64,000 nucleotides of DNA from RZYX01 sp036654375 (GCA_036654375.1 JAVVSD010000001.1:186001-250000); one strand, 5' to 3'. Positions 8,583-18,367 are shown, counted from the first letter of the stretch. Translations and numbers: made by a program. Notes: a model not told the origin generated them from the sequence alone.

Positions 8583-8610
8583 AACGAGCCTGGTAATAAT
8601 CAGGCTCGTT
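8583..8610. terminator. bidirectional terminator
   Basis: AACGAGCCTG and CAGGCTCGTT pair perfectly around an 8-nt loop. A T-rich tail follows on the plus strand (for the holin) and a TTTAATTTTTT tail on the minus strand (for the gene ending at 8635). Confidence 0.85.
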
Positions 8611-8634
8611 ACTTTTTGTTATTTTTTTAATCTA

Positions 8635-9231
8635 TTATTTTAGAATTTTTAAGCCTCCGATAAATGGCAGCTCTTTTGCCTTTCCCTGTACAGCATTTAT
8701 AATCCCTATTATGACTAACACTAAGAAAAATAAGTTTACTAATAAAAGTATTGAAGAAATTATTTGACCTAAAGTGAACGAAATTGTTATACAAACTCCA
8801 GATATGATTGTGAACAGAATTGAGTATGCAATTTCACAGACAAACAAATTAAGTCCCTGTGACGCATGAAATCTTGCAAACTTTGAGTTGGGTTCGACAA
8901 ATATAGTGATTATTACAAGTATTCCTAAATATGCCAGAACAGAAATAAGCTTGTTATCTCTGATATCCTCTTCATCACATTCGTCTGTAGCATCGTGCGT
9001 ATTATTGATTTTGTCGAAGATTGCTTCAGCCTTACTGTTTGATTTTGGACTGTTATCAGCATTTGATTCTTCGCCTTTGCTCTGGTTTTGCATCTGAACA
9101 ACTGGTACTTTAAGCTCTGGCTCCTGTACCATTGATTCACCGCTCATTTCTTCCTTCACTTGAACTCCACAGTGTGGGCATATATTTAATTCGTCCTGAA
9201 TTTCCACTTCACAATTTTTGCATTTTGCCAT
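8635..9231 (-). CDS. zinc-ribbon DUF4870/Tic20-like membrane protein
   Basis: The 198-residue protein starts with a zinc ribbon (CKNCEVEIQDELNICPHCG), followed by a polar linker and a four-helix membrane domain of the DUF4870 type (KLISVLAYLGILVIITIFVE, ARFHASQGLNLFV). Two ATG codons are adjacent; the second (9231) is better spaced from GGAGG. Function is unknown; similar proteins are common in Clostridia. It appears to be a single-gene unit. Confidence 0.75.
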   Translation of the reverse strand: MAKCKNCEVEIQDELNICPHCGVQVKEEMSGESMVQEPELKVPVVQMQNQSKGEESNADNSPKSNSKAEAIFDKINNTHDATDECDEEDIRDNKLISVLAYLGILVIITIFVEPNSKFARFHASQGLNLFVCEIAYSILFTIISGVCITISFTLGQIISSILLLVNLFFLVLVIIGIINAVQGKAKELPFIGGLKILK

Positions 9232-9408
9232 CATATATCCTCCTTAAATATTGTTGTGTACACCTCAAAGATTATATAAATAAAATTTGTTGTGCTTTGT
9301 TAAGAGGCTTTGCTTTTTATAATGTATGCGTAATATATTAAATTTTGAAATGTTATTTCAAGTTATTGGTTAACACTATTAGCCTCAATCTTTTATTCTG
9401 TTTTGATA

Positions 9409-10026
9409 TTAATACCTGTATCTGAGCTTCCTGATTAAATCTTGAATTCCCCAGTTTTGGTATTCCTTTGTTTCAAAAGTGTTTTCATCATTACTTATGT
9501 ATACTAATTGATTTGCATCCTCAATAATCAGTGCCGCAGCAACTAAAAATCCAAATCCCACAAGGGAGGATAATATTGTGAACAGCAAAAGATTTGAAGG
9601 ACTCGTCAGAACTCCTTCATTATATTCGTGCGCTCTACTCTCAAGCCTTTGCTGAAGCTTATAAAAATATATAAATTTGTATATTCCGATTGTCACAATA
9701 TTGAGAAGAAGGACAATCCAAATATTTTGCAGCTGCTTGCCATCTCCAACGCAAAGTGCGTCAATCGTTTTTGCAAGTTCGTCAATAACTTTAAAAAAGG
9801 ATATAAAGCACAAAACCAACATTACAGCCCAAAGTACTCCAAATATCCAGAGTGCTATGTCGACTATAACTCCGTTTTTGAAAATTAGAGTGTCAAGTAA
9901 TCCAGCAATAAGTCCAAGCGGAACGCCAGCAACACAAGCCCCAATCAATGCAAAAACTAATGGGTAAATAAGGCTCATTATATTGAATTTTTTTAGTGAT
10001 ATGGTGCAAAATGTTATATCCTGCAT
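9409..10026 (-). CDS. DUF4234-like multi-pass membrane protein
   Basis: The 205-residue protein has four hydrophobic segments (about 18-45, 52-75, 98-120, 140-165). The block WIVLLLNIVTIGIYKFIYFY resembles the DUF4234 signature. The C-terminus is charged and cytoplasmic by prediction. No function can be assigned. It stands alone between the zinc-ribbon protein and the divergent glycerophosphotransferase. Confidence 0.6.
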   Translation of the reverse strand: MQDITFCTISLKKFNIMSLIYPLVFALIGACVAGVPLGLIAGLLDTLIFKNGVIVDIALWIFGVLWAVMLVLCFISFFKVIDELAKTIDALCVGDGKQLQNIWIVLLLNIVTIGIYKFIYFYKLQQRLESRAHEYNEGVLTSPSNLLLFTILSSLVGFGFLVAAALIIEDANQLVYISNDENTFETKEYQNWGIQDLIRKLRYRY

Positions 10027-10099
10027 TTATTTATCTCCTTTTTTTACTAATAGTATTCTAACTTATTTTTTATGTCTGTGCAAGTACAGTTACATAAAT

Positions 10100-10128
10100 T
10101 TGACTATGTGTTTTAAAGTTTGTATAAT
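10100..10128 (+). promoter_or_regulatory. promoter for glycerophosphotransferase gene
   Basis: TTGACT (10100-10105), 17-bp spacer, perfect TATAAT (10123-10128), then a 32-bp leader to the TTG start at 10161. Confidence 0.65.
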
Positions 10129-10160
10129 TAATCTAACTTTGCAAGCGGAGGTGATGTTGT

Positions 10161-11339
10161 TTGAAAAAAATAAGGGGTTTAATCAGCAGTTTTTTGCGAT
10201 ACTTTAACTATCACTTTCTTTGGAGATTCATCTTCTTTTTAAGCTCTGTTTTTCCAGTCAACAACAAACTAATCGTCTTTGCTGACACTCACAGCACCAC
10301 ACTGACGGACAATATGCAATGTATTTATGACGAGTTAAAAAAGCGTGACGGTTACAAATTTGTCTTTTGCCTTGCACCTGAACTGAGTGGGAATAAACTT
10401 AAGGATTTGTTCTCGGTCTATTTCGGATTTATGCGTTTTTGCAGATATTATGCACGATGTGGAACCTTGATTCTAACAGACAGCTATCTCCCCGCCTTTG
10501 CCTGTAAGCCAAGAAATGACACAACCGTTATTCAGCTATGGCACGCTTGTGGTGCATTCAAAAAATGGGGCTACTCCACCGCCGACTATGAATGGGGTGC
10601 AGACAAAAAGGCTCTGAATCGCTATCCACTTCACAACTGCTATACAAAAGTCTGTGTATCTTCTGATTGTATTGTACCTTTTTATGCGCAGGCTTTTAAC
10701 TGTGATGAAAGCATTATTTCACCTGCCGGAATTCCAAGAACGGATATTTATTTTGACGAGAATTTTAAAAAAAATGCAAGAACAATCGTTGAAGATGCGT
10801 TACCTGAAATAAAAGGCAAAAGTATTATACTCTATGCCCCTACCTTTCGTGGCACAAACTTTAAATCTGCCCACACTGATATTCATATGGACTATAATGC
10901 TCTTAAAAATAAGCTGGGTGACAGATATGTGATTATCAACAAGTTCCACCCCTATATCCAAAATGGTCTTGAAATTGACGATAAGTTTGGCAGCTTTGTC
11001 TTTAACGCCCCAACGGGAATAGATGTTTCTGTTTTGCTTTGTGCCTGCGATATTCTTATAAGTGACTATTCCTCCCTTATATTTGAATATTCGCTGCTTG
11101 CTCGTCCTATGATTTTTTATGCCTACGACCTTGATGAATATGACCGAGAACGCAGCTTTTATTATCCTTATCGTGAGTTTGTTCCCGGCGAAATAGTTTC
11201 AGATACAAATCAAATAATTAATGCCGTTGAAAATATTGAGAAAAGCTTTGACTCCGAGCGGGTTTTACAGTTTTGCCAGAAGTTTATGAGTGCCTGTGAT
11301 GGGCAGTCAACAAAGCGGATAATAAAATGGATAAAATGA
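10161..11339 (+). CDS. CDP-glycerol glycerophosphotransferase family protein (TagB/TagF-like)
   Basis: The 392-residue protein has the family motifs HACGAFKKWGYS, IILYAPTFRGTNF, NKFHPYIQ and SDYSSLIFEYSLL. The family transfers glycerol-phosphate (or ribitol-phosphate) from a CDP donor during teichoic acid synthesis at the inner membrane face. An extended Shine-Dalgarno GGAGGTGATG places the start at TTG 10161. A near-consensus promoter precedes it. It is convergent with a longer relative at 11371-13173 and is not flanked by other teichoic acid genes, so the polymer is unknown. Confidence 0.85.
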   Translation: MKKIRGLISSFLRYFNYHFLWRFIFFLSSVFPVNNKLIVFADTHSTTLTDNMQCIYDELKKRDGYKFVFCLAPELSGNKLKDLFSVYFGFMRFCRYYARCGTLILTDSYLPAFACKPRNDTTVIQLWHACGAFKKWGYSTADYEWGADKKALNRYPLHNCYTKVCVSSDCIVPFYAQAFNCDESIISPAGIPRTDIYFDENFKKNARTIVEDALPEIKGKSIILYAPTFRGTNFKSAHTDIHMDYNALKNKLGDRYVIINKFHPYIQNGLEIDDKFGSFVFNAPTGIDVSVLLCACDILISDYSSLIFEYSLLARPMIFYAYDLDEYDRERSFYYPYREFVPGEIVSDTNQIINAVENIEKSFDSERVLQFCQKFMSACDGQSTKRIIKWIK

Positions 11340-11364
11340 CACCCTGCTTTTAAAGGCAGGGTGT
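11339..11364. terminator. bidirectional terminator between convergent genes
   Basis: ACACCCTGC and GCAGGGTGT pair around a short loop. It starts at the stop codon of the upstream plus-strand gene, is followed by TTTTGCTTTATTT, and also faces the minus-strand gene ending at 11371. Confidence 0.8.
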
Positions 11365-11370
11365 TTTGCT

Positions 11371-13173
11371 TTATTTCTGTTGATTTACAATTTCATTAAC
11401 AAGCTTTGCAACTCTCATTGCTGATTGCCCATCTTGTTCATCAAAGAACTTATTTCTGAATGCTTCTATTTTTTCTGTTTCAAAGTCGTTTTCTTTAACC
11501 GCCTTTAAAAAATCTGGGATATCATATGCAATTTTACCCGGAAGGAATGATTTGTATTCACAATAAAAATCCCTGCTTGCTATATATTCGTTTAGGTCAA
11601 ACGCATAGAAAAGCATAGGAACATTTAAAAGTGATGCTTCAAACACAACCGATGAATAATCCGTAACAAGCAAATCTGTTACAAAAAGTAAATCGTTTAG
11701 CTCTGAATTTTCCGAAAAGTCAAAAATACTGTCCTTATACTCCTTTGGAATAGTAAATCTATCACTTATAAATGGGTGAAGTTTAACTATTATTGCATAC
11801 TCACCATTTGTCTGCTCATATATGGTTTTGAGGTCAAACTTTTTAACTGGGTATGAGCCTGTAAGCTTACCATTGCCTCTAAAAGTTGGTGCAAATAGCA
11901 TTATTTTTTTGCCTTTGAGCTGTGGATACTGCTGATAAAACTCTGCTTGCTTTTGAATTTTATATTTTTTATCAAAGAAAATATCAGTCCTTGGAACACC
12001 CGTTGCAACAACTTTTTCAAGTGAGATTCCGAATCCTTCTGAATAATATCTTCTTATATTTTCAGAACTTACAACAGCATAGTCATAACACCTGTGATGT
12101 GAAGTTGACTGCTTTGGTCCACCTGGCTTGCCAAGTCTTGAAAAGCCAAAAGTTTTGAATGCACCACACGCGTGCCAAACCTGAATTAGCTTTACATCTT
12201 TCTTTTTACGAACTATACTTGTAAGCTCAAAAAAGTCGTCAACTATTACAACAGCTGAGGTTGAATAGAGTTTTGCAAATTTAATAATGTGCTTGTTAGT
12301 TGCACGATGTGGTGGGGTTGAATCTAAAAGCATTTGAATATCAAGTGATTCGTCCTCTTTAAGAATATTATAAATGTATTCAAAGTTGCCAGACAAATCA
12401 TCTCTTCTGTTTGAAAGAAAAGTCACTCTGTTTGGAATAACCTTGCTTTTTGAATACATATGCATTGCTAATGTGGCAAGATATCGTTTGGATATCCCCC
12501 TGCCGATGTCTTGCTTTGTAATAGCTTTAAACCTTAATCTTACATGGTCTGCAAAGAAAAAAATTCCTTCACGAGATGAAATTTTTTGGTTGTAGCCTGT
12601 AAGATTTAGCTTTGCCATTAATGCATCTATCAATAAAAATGGTATTAAAATATAGCCAAACACACGCACTATGAAATTATATACACTTGAAAAGAGTTGT
12701 TTGAACTTTATAGCTAAAACACTGTGCGTTTTTGAGGAAATACACTTTGAACTTTTGCAAAAATCAAGGCAATTAATATCCTCTTTAGCCTTTATTTCGT
12801 ACATTTCATCTCCGAGATATGTGTCAACCAAATACTCCAGCTTAAGGTCTGGAATGTAACTTTCACCATAGTCAAGTTCAAAGTGAAGGCTTATATTCTC
12901 ACCATCATAATTTTCGCTGAAGAGGTAATCTATTTCATATGTGTACTGTGCAATTATTGAGCAAGTTTTTAAATCCTCATGTGGGAAATATGAAGTTACC
13001 AAAAATGGCAAGATGCGAGTTTCATTTCCAACACTAAATACTGCTGAAATTTTGGGTGAACGGACAAGTGAACTATAGTCGCATACTACACGCGCACTTA
13101 TTGTTAATCTTTCTTCTATTGAGTATGCTTCTTTAATTTCTATCTTTGCATTAAGGCAATTATCAGACGGCAT
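11371..13173 (-). CDS. CDP-glycerol glycerophosphotransferase family protein (TagF-like, long form)
   Basis: This 600-residue protein contains an N-terminal non-catalytic region, a hydrophobic segment near 170-190 (VYNFIVRVFGYILIPFLLID), and the C-terminal transferase domain with HACGAFKTFGFS, LFAPTFRGNGK, KLHPFISD and TDYSSVVFEASLL. These match the plus-strand neighbour closely in the transferase half. The ATG at 13173 is preceded by AAGGGG; a further ATG at 13197 has no ribosome site. Role in teichoic acid polymerisation is inferred from family. Confidence 0.85.
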   Translation of the reverse strand: MPSDNCLNAKIEIKEAYSIEERLTISARVVCDYSSLVRSPKISAVFSVGNETRILPFLVTSYFPHEDLKTCSIIAQYTYEIDYLFSENYDGENISLHFELDYGESYIPDLKLEYLVDTYLGDEMYEIKAKEDINCLDFCKSSKCISSKTHSVLAIKFKQLFSSVYNFIVRVFGYILIPFLLIDALMAKLNLTGYNQKISSREGIFFFADHVRLRFKAITKQDIGRGISKRYLATLAMHMYSKSKVIPNRVTFLSNRRDDLSGNFEYIYNILKEDESLDIQMLLDSTPPHRATNKHIIKFAKLYSTSAVVIVDDFFELTSIVRKKKDVKLIQVWHACGAFKTFGFSRLGKPGGPKQSTSHHRCYDYAVVSSENIRRYYSEGFGISLEKVVATGVPRTDIFFDKKYKIQKQAEFYQQYPQLKGKKIMLFAPTFRGNGKLTGSYPVKKFDLKTIYEQTNGEYAIIVKLHPFISDRFTIPKEYKDSIFDFSENSELNDLLFVTDLLVTDYSSVVFEASLLNVPMLFYAFDLNEYIASRDFYCEYKSFLPGKIAYDIPDFLKAVKENDFETEKIEAFRNKFFDEQDGQSAMRVAKLVNEIVNQQK

Positions 13174-13312
13174 ATTCGTCCCCTTTTTCCATAACATTTA
13201 TTCAAAAATCTTCCATATTATATCATTTTTTAATTTAAAAATCAAATAAAATTCCTTTGAATATTCGATATATAAGCGTTAATAATAGCATTTGAAGGAG
13301 TTGTACTGATTT

Positions 13313-14017
13313 ATGCAATATTTTCAAATTTTCCTTACTTCATTAGCTTCAATTGCTGTGTTATTACTTTTAACAAAGCTCATGGGAAACAAACAAATTA
13401 CACAGCTAAATATGTTTGACTATATAACAGGGATTACTATTGGCTCTATAGCCGCAGAAATGGCTACTGACTTAGAAAATACATTGTATCCACTCATTGC
13501 AATGATTGTTTATGGCGTTCTTGCCTTTTTGATTTCATATCTCACAAACAAGTCCGTTAAATTCAGAAAGATTTTTTCAGGCAGAACCATTTTGCTTTAT
13601 GATAATGGAAAGCTATATAGAGAAAATCTAAGCAAGGCACGGCTTGATTTAAGTGATTTCCTCACTCTTTGCAGGGTTGCAGGATATTTTAATTTAAACC
13701 AGATTCAGACAGCAATTTTAGAGCATAACGGCAATGTCAGCTTTTTGCCGGTTGTGGGGCAAAGACCTGCAACTCCAGCTGATTTAAATCTTGCCCCAGA
13801 ACAGGATTATATAATTGCAAATGTTGTTCTTGACGGACAAATTTTAAGTGAAAATCTAAAAAAAATTGGCAAAAACGAAGCATGGCTTGAAAAACAGCTT
13901 CATGATCAGGGCTACAAATCAACAAAAGATGTTTTTCTTGCAACCTGTGACAGAAGCAATAACCTTAGTGTTTATCCATGTGTAAATAAGAAGGATAATC
14001 CGGATTATTTTGAATAG
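13313..14017 (+). CDS. DUF421 (YetF/YcaP family) membrane protein
   Basis: The 234-residue protein has three membrane segments (about 5-22, 35-52, 62-82) and a C-terminal soluble domain with RTILLYDNGKLYRENLSKAR and LDLSDFLTLCRVAGYFNLNQ, the hallmark of the DUF421 family. B. subtilis YetF relatives are envelope proteins linked to spore germination or stress, with no defined reaction. GGAG lies 12 nt before the ATG; a stop just upstream fixes the frame. The terminator at 14051 ends it. Confidence 0.85.
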   Translation: MQYFQIFLTSLASIAVLLLLTKLMGNKQITQLNMFDYITGITIGSIAAEMATDLENTLYPLIAMIVYGVLAFLISYLTNKSVKFRKIFSGRTILLYDNGKLYRENLSKARLDLSDFLTLCRVAGYFNLNQIQTAILEHNGNVSFLPVVGQRPATPADLNLAPEQDYIIANVVLDGQILSENLKKIGKNEAWLEKQLHDQGYKSTKDVFLATCDRSNNLSVYPCVNKKDNPDYFE

Positions 14018-14050
14018 AAAGCTGTATAATTAAATATAAATAGACGCAAC

Positions 14051-14075
14051 AAAAGCCAGCATCAAGCTGGCTTTT
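14051..14075. terminator. bidirectional terminator
   Basis: AAAAGCCAGC and GCTGGCTTTT form a perfect 10-bp stem with a 5-nt loop between the convergent DUF421 gene and cheB. Confidence 0.85.
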
Positions 14076-14097
14076 AACTATAACGATTTTTATATTA

Positions 14098-15126
14098 TTA
14101 ATCTTCAAGAAACGAATAAACCAACTGGCCAATTTCATCAAGGTCTGCTTGATTTTCGACTGCGCCAATATTATACGCAACCTTTGGCATACCATATACA
14201 ACGCAGGAAGACTCACCTTGACCAATTGTCCTTGCTCCGCTTTTTTTCATGTCAAGAAGACCTTTTGCTCCATCACAGCCCATTCCTGTAAGAATAATGC
14301 CAATTGAATTTGCACCCAGCTCTTTGGCTATCGACTGAAATAGAACATCAACAGATGGGCAATGACCGTTTACCTTTTCACCCTTAGTGCATCTAACTTT
14401 GTAGACTGAACCAATTTTTTTAACCGTCATTTGAAAATCCCCAGGTGCAATTAAAACCGTTCCCGGCTTTATAACATCTCCATCTTGTGCCTCTTTAACA
14501 TTAAGGCACAAAATTTTGTTTAGTCTTTGTGCATACATATTTGTAAAAACAGGTGGCATATGTTGGGTTATTACAACACCCGGTATATCATTTGAAAATG
14601 ATTTAAGTACCTCTATAATTGCTTCTGTGCCTCCTGTTGATGCACCGATTGCGATTATTTTATTTTTTGAGGACGCTTTTATATTATGACCTGTTTTTAC
14701 ATTCGAGCCTGTTTTTGCGGTTTGAATCTTAGCTATAGATGCAGTTTTTATCTTGATTATCATCTCATTTATATAGCTTTGCATTGTTGTTCCTGTGTCA
14801 GAGCCTGGCTTTGGCACATAGTCTAATGCACCTGCATTAAGTGCGTCAAAAACCCTGTTGCTTGCAGCACTTGTGACAATAACACGCATTGGGTATTGGG
14901 GCAATAATTTTTGTAAAAAATCAAGTCCATTCATTTTTGGCATTTCAATATCAAGTAGCATTACATCTGGGTTGTATTGAACAATTTTATCTCTTGCGTC
15001 ATATGCGTCACACGCTGTTGCCACTACCTCAATCACATCATCAGCAGAAATTTCTCTTGATAACAGTTCGCGAAAAACTGCAGAATCATCTACAATTAGG
15101 ACTCGGATTTTTTTCAAAACTCTCAT
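14098..15126 (-). CDS. cheB: CheB, chemotaxis protein-glutamate methylesterase
   Basis: The 342-residue protein has an N-terminal receiver (VLIVDDSAVFRELL, phosphoacceptor D59 in LLDIEMPKMNG, lysine in VPKP), a variable linker, and the esterase domain with nucleophile Ser in AIGASTGGTEAI, His in ITQHMPPVF and Asp in GMGCDGAKG. It removes methyl groups from chemoreceptors when phosphorylated by CheA. It follows cheR with one base between the stop and the start, so the two antagonistic enzymes are cotranslated. Confidence 0.96.
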   Translation of the reverse strand: MRVLKKIRVLIVDDSAVFRELLSREISADDVIEVVATACDAYDARDKIVQYNPDVMLLDIEMPKMNGLDFLQKLLPQYPMRVIVTSAASNRVFDALNAGALDYVPKPGSDTGTTMQSYINEMIIKIKTASIAKIQTAKTGSNVKTGHNIKASSKNKIIAIGASTGGTEAIIEVLKSFSNDIPGVVITQHMPPVFTNMYAQRLNKILCLNVKEAQDGDVIKPGTVLIAPGDFQMTVKKIGSVYKVRCTKGEKVNGHCPSVDVLFQSIAKELGANSIGIILTGMGCDGAKGLLDMKKSGARTIGQGESSCVVYGMPKVAYNIGAVENQADLDEIGQLVYSFLED

Positions 15127-15127
15127 T

Positions 15128-15946
15128 CTAAATTTCCTTTCGATATATTGCAGGCATTATATATTTAAATTTAGTTCTTTCTCGATTAAGGGCTTCCGAA
15201 TGCCCAATAAACAGATATCCCCCAGGCTCAAGTGCATCATAAAACCTTTCAACCAAGTCGTCTTTGCTCTTGCTGTCAAAATATATCATGACATTTCTGC
15301 AAAATATTACTTGAAACTTTTTTTTGAATGGCAAGCTCAAATCCATAAGATTCAAATACGCAAGTCTTATCATGCTTTTTATTTGATCATCAACCACGCA
15401 TTTACCCTCACTACTTATTTTAAAGTAATCTGTTCGCCAATTCAAGGGAAGTGAGTCAATATTTTCAATAATATACTCTGCTTGTTGAGCAGAAGAAAGT
15501 GCTTTGTTTGAAATATCTGTTGCCAATATTTTTGCGTTAAGAGTACGATTGATTGTTTTCATATAGTCCTGAATAACCATCGCAATAGTATATGCCTCTT
15601 CACCCGATGAGCATCCAGCTGACCAAATACGCAGTTCCTTATGATTTTTTTGCTTTATAAAGTATGGCAAAGCAGTATCTTTTAAGAAATCAAAATGCTT
15701 TGGCTCTCTCATAAAATATGTATAATTTGTTGTTATCTTATTTATCATTTCTGTCAATGCCTCGCCAGTTTTATCACTCAAGACATAATTATAGTATTCT
15801 GCAAAACTGTTTATTTTTTTCTCTGACAAAAGGTTTTGCAGCCTTCCCTTAACTAATGTTTTTTTTGATTCTCCAAGCTTTATCCCATAATTACTATTTA
15901 TGAAATCGGAAATGACATTGTACTCACTGTCAGAAATTTCAATCAT
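15128..15946 (-). CDS. cheR: CheR, chemoreceptor glutamate methyltransferase
   Basis: The 272-residue protein carries the CheR SAM-binding block (ELRIWSAGCSSGEEAYTIAM), LATDISNKALSSA, and the CRNVMIYFD and PGGYLFIGHSE motifs. It methylates glutamates on MCP receptors. It is the first gene of a cheR-cheB pair, separated from the upstream mcp by a strong terminator, so the pair may use its own promoter or read-through. Confidence 0.96.
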   Translation of the reverse strand: MIEISDSEYNVISDFINSNYGIKLGESKKTLVKGRLQNLLSEKKINSFAEYYNYVLSDKTGEALTEMINKITTNYTYFMREPKHFDFLKDTALPYFIKQKNHKELRIWSAGCSSGEEAYTIAMVIQDYMKTINRTLNAKILATDISNKALSSAQQAEYIIENIDSLPLNWRTDYFKISSEGKCVVDDQIKSMIRLAYLNLMDLSLPFKKKFQVIFCRNVMIYFDSKSKDDLVERFYDALEPGGYLFIGHSEALNRERTKFKYIMPAIYRKEI

Positions 15947-16014
15947 ATTTAAGCCACCTTCATTTGAACCCTCTCTCTATAAGAACAAAATAGAGCGCCC
16001 TAATATATTCTAAA

Positions 16015-16046
16015 AAAGAGAGTTAAATTTTATATTAACTCTCTTT
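16015..16046 (-). terminator. terminator after mcp
   Basis: A perfect 12-bp stem (AAAGAGAGTTAA with TTAACTCTCTTT, 8-nt loop) followed on the minus strand by six T. It separates cheA-cheW-mcp from cheR-cheB. Confidence 0.85.
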
Positions 16047-16087
16047 CTATTTAGAATTGCATTATAAATTTTAATACAGCTTAAACA

Positions 16088-18307
16088 TTAAAATTCATCG
16101 TCAAGAATAATCTGTGCCTTTAGGTCATTTGAAAATTCCTGATTTGATTTGATTGATTTTTCAGTATAGCTCATTGGCTTTGAAGTATTTGTCATGCCAG
16201 GTCCTTGTTTAATAGAGATATCTCTAAGTTTAAACAAGGCAACCATGTTTTTAAGCATCTCCGCCTGACTTGAAAGCTCTTCACTTGCTGATGCACTCTC
16301 CTCTGCTGTTGCAGAGTTTGTTTGAGTAACTTCAGATACCTGCTCAATAGCTTGGCTAACCTGAGAAATTGCACTTGCCTGCTCATTTGATGCGGACGCA
16401 ATTTCACTTACAAGCTCTGTTGACCTTGTAATACTTGTTACAATTTCTTGAAGAGCGTGTTCAGTATTATTTGCTATATCTGTTCCCTGCTTTACCTTTT
16501 CGATTGAATTTTCAATCATAGTTGTTGTTTCTTTTGCTGCTTCTGCACTCTTTTGTGCAAGATTTCTAACTTCGTCTGCAACAACTGCAAAGCCCTTGCC
16601 ATGCTGCCCCGCTCTTGCTGCCTCGACAGCGGCGTTTAGTGCCAAGATATTTGTCTGGAATGCGATATCGTCAATAACCTTTATAATTCTTGAGATGTTT
16701 GCTGATGACTCATTGATATCGTGCATTGCCTGAAGCATTTTTTTCATTTCATCATTGCCACTTATTGCATTCCCCTTTGCCTCAGAGCTTAAGTGGTCTG
16801 CCTGCGTTGCATTGGCGGCATTTTGCTGAACCTGTGCTGCCATTTGTGTTATTGCAGATGTTACTTCCTCAATTGAGCTTGCCTGCTCCTCTGAGCCTTG
16901 TGAAAGCATAACACTTGTGTCTGCAATTTGACCAGAGCCAGAGGTTACTTGCTCTGCGGCTGTGCCAAGTCTGCTCATTATGTCATTAAGTCCGTCAATA
17001 ATCTCGTTTAACGAATCAGAAATTTCTGAAAAATCTCCCTTGAGCGGTGTAATATCAGTGATATTAATATCTGCTTTTGCTACTTTTAAAAGCACAAATG
17101 AAATTTCAGAAATAGCATTTTGTGTTAATTCACAAGTTGTGTTAACTGCGGTTGCAATTTGAGCATGGTCACCTTGATAGTCACCTGATACTCTCATTTT
17201 CAGATTGCCTTCAGACATCTGATTCAGAACGCCAATCGCTTCGTCAACAGGCATAATTACTGCGTCCAAAGTGTTGTTGATTCCATTAACAATATCTTTA
17301 TAACCGCCATTAAAATTATCTGCATTGCCTCGTGTTTTAAGCTTGCCCTCAATAGCGGCTTGGCAAAGCATATCGGTTTCTTCAATCAGTTCGTTAACAC
17401 TTTTGAGTGTCTTGTTTATTTCTGGCCCAACCTGGTCAACCTCACTTTTATTTGGAACAGTAAAGTCAACTTCTCCGTTTGCAATCTTTGTCAACGAGCC
17501 TAAAACATAAACCTGCAAGTCATTTATAAATGAGTTGAGCGAAACGCCCATTTGACCGATTTCATCGTTGTATACATAATCCATACGCGCGTCGAGATTA
17601 CCCTTGTCAATTTCATTAATAATGTCATGGGCTTTTTTTGTTCCCTTAAGAACCATTTTGATTGATACTATGTTAATTGCAAGAGCAATAACAAGTCCAA
17701 CCATACATATAACTGCCATGATTACTCTGGTTTGCTTTATATCATGTCTTTGAGTTTCAAGAGTTTTTCCTGCATACTCTGCTGTTAACTGTGTCAATCC
17801 ATTTATTGCATCTATTCCTGTTTTTAGGACTGGGCTGCCTTCTGTTGCTATAAGAGCCATAGCCTCTGCATCTCTGTTTTCCTTTGCGAGAGGAATAACT
17901 TTTCCGCTAAGCTCCTGAATTGTATTTACACTTTTATTAAATGTGGCAAATTCTTCTGAATCTTTAATCATACTTACACTATTAACCGTCTTGTTAAACT
18001 TAGCTAATCTATCGTTAAGTGCTGTCATTTCGCTGTTAATTGCACCTTCAAGCTGATCGATTGTCTGTACATCATTTGCTGCAACAATCTCGGTTATGTA
18101 AGCATATACTTTTTGGCAATTTGTAGCCATTAACGACATTTCAGATACAGGCAAAGTGCCTTTGTCATATAAATCTTTAGTTGAAGAGTCAAGGCTGTTA
18201 AAATTCATAGTTGTATAGGCAACACAGCCAACCCAAACTATTGACAGTAGTACAAATGAAATTAAAAATCTTTTTCCAATGTTAATGTTGTAAAACCACT
18301 TTTTCAT
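16088..18307 (-). CDS. methyl-accepting chemotaxis protein with multiple HAMP repeats
   Basis: The 739-residue protein has a first membrane helix (about 13-33), a four-helix-bundle type periplasmic sensor, a second membrane helix (about 190-212), a HAMP domain, at least two further HAMP-like segments to about 455, and the MCP signalling hairpin (tip around VVADEVRNLAQKSAEAAKET). The C-terminus ends in acidic residues without a methylase-tethering pentapeptide. GGAGG upstream of 18307 sets the start; an upstream TTG overlaps that site. Ligand is unknown. It is cotranscribed with cheW and cheA. Confidence 0.93.
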   Translation of the reverse strand: MKKWFYNINIGKRFLISFVLLSIVWVGCVAYTTMNFNSLDSSTKDLYDKGTLPVSEMSLMATNCQKVYAYITEIVAANDVQTIDQLEGAINSEMTALNDRLAKFNKTVNSVSMIKDSEEFATFNKSVNTIQELSGKVIPLAKENRDAEAMALIATEGSPVLKTGIDAINGLTQLTAEYAGKTLETQRHDIKQTRVIMAVICMVGLVIALAINIVSIKMVLKGTKKAHDIINEIDKGNLDARMDYVYNDEIGQMGVSLNSFINDLQVYVLGSLTKIANGEVDFTVPNKSEVDQVGPEINKTLKSVNELIEETDMLCQAAIEGKLKTRGNADNFNGGYKDIVNGINNTLDAVIMPVDEAIGVLNQMSEGNLKMRVSGDYQGDHAQIATAVNTTCELTQNAISEISFVLLKVAKADINITDITPLKGDFSEISDSLNEIIDGLNDIMSRLGTAAEQVTSGSGQIADTSVMLSQGSEEQASSIEEVTSAITQMAAQVQQNAANATQADHLSSEAKGNAISGNDEMKKMLQAMHDINESSANISRIIKVIDDIAFQTNILALNAAVEAARAGQHGKGFAVVADEVRNLAQKSAEAAKETTTMIENSIEKVKQGTDIANNTEHALQEIVTSITRSTELVSEIASASNEQASAISQVSQAIEQVSEVTQTNSATAEESASASEELSSQAEMLKNMVALFKLRDISIKQGPGMTNTSKPMSYTEKSIKSNQEFSNDLKAQIILDDEF

Positions 18308-18367
18308 ACTAATCTCCTCCAAAATAAATAATATTCTATTTTATTAATGCAACTGATTGCAAAAAAT

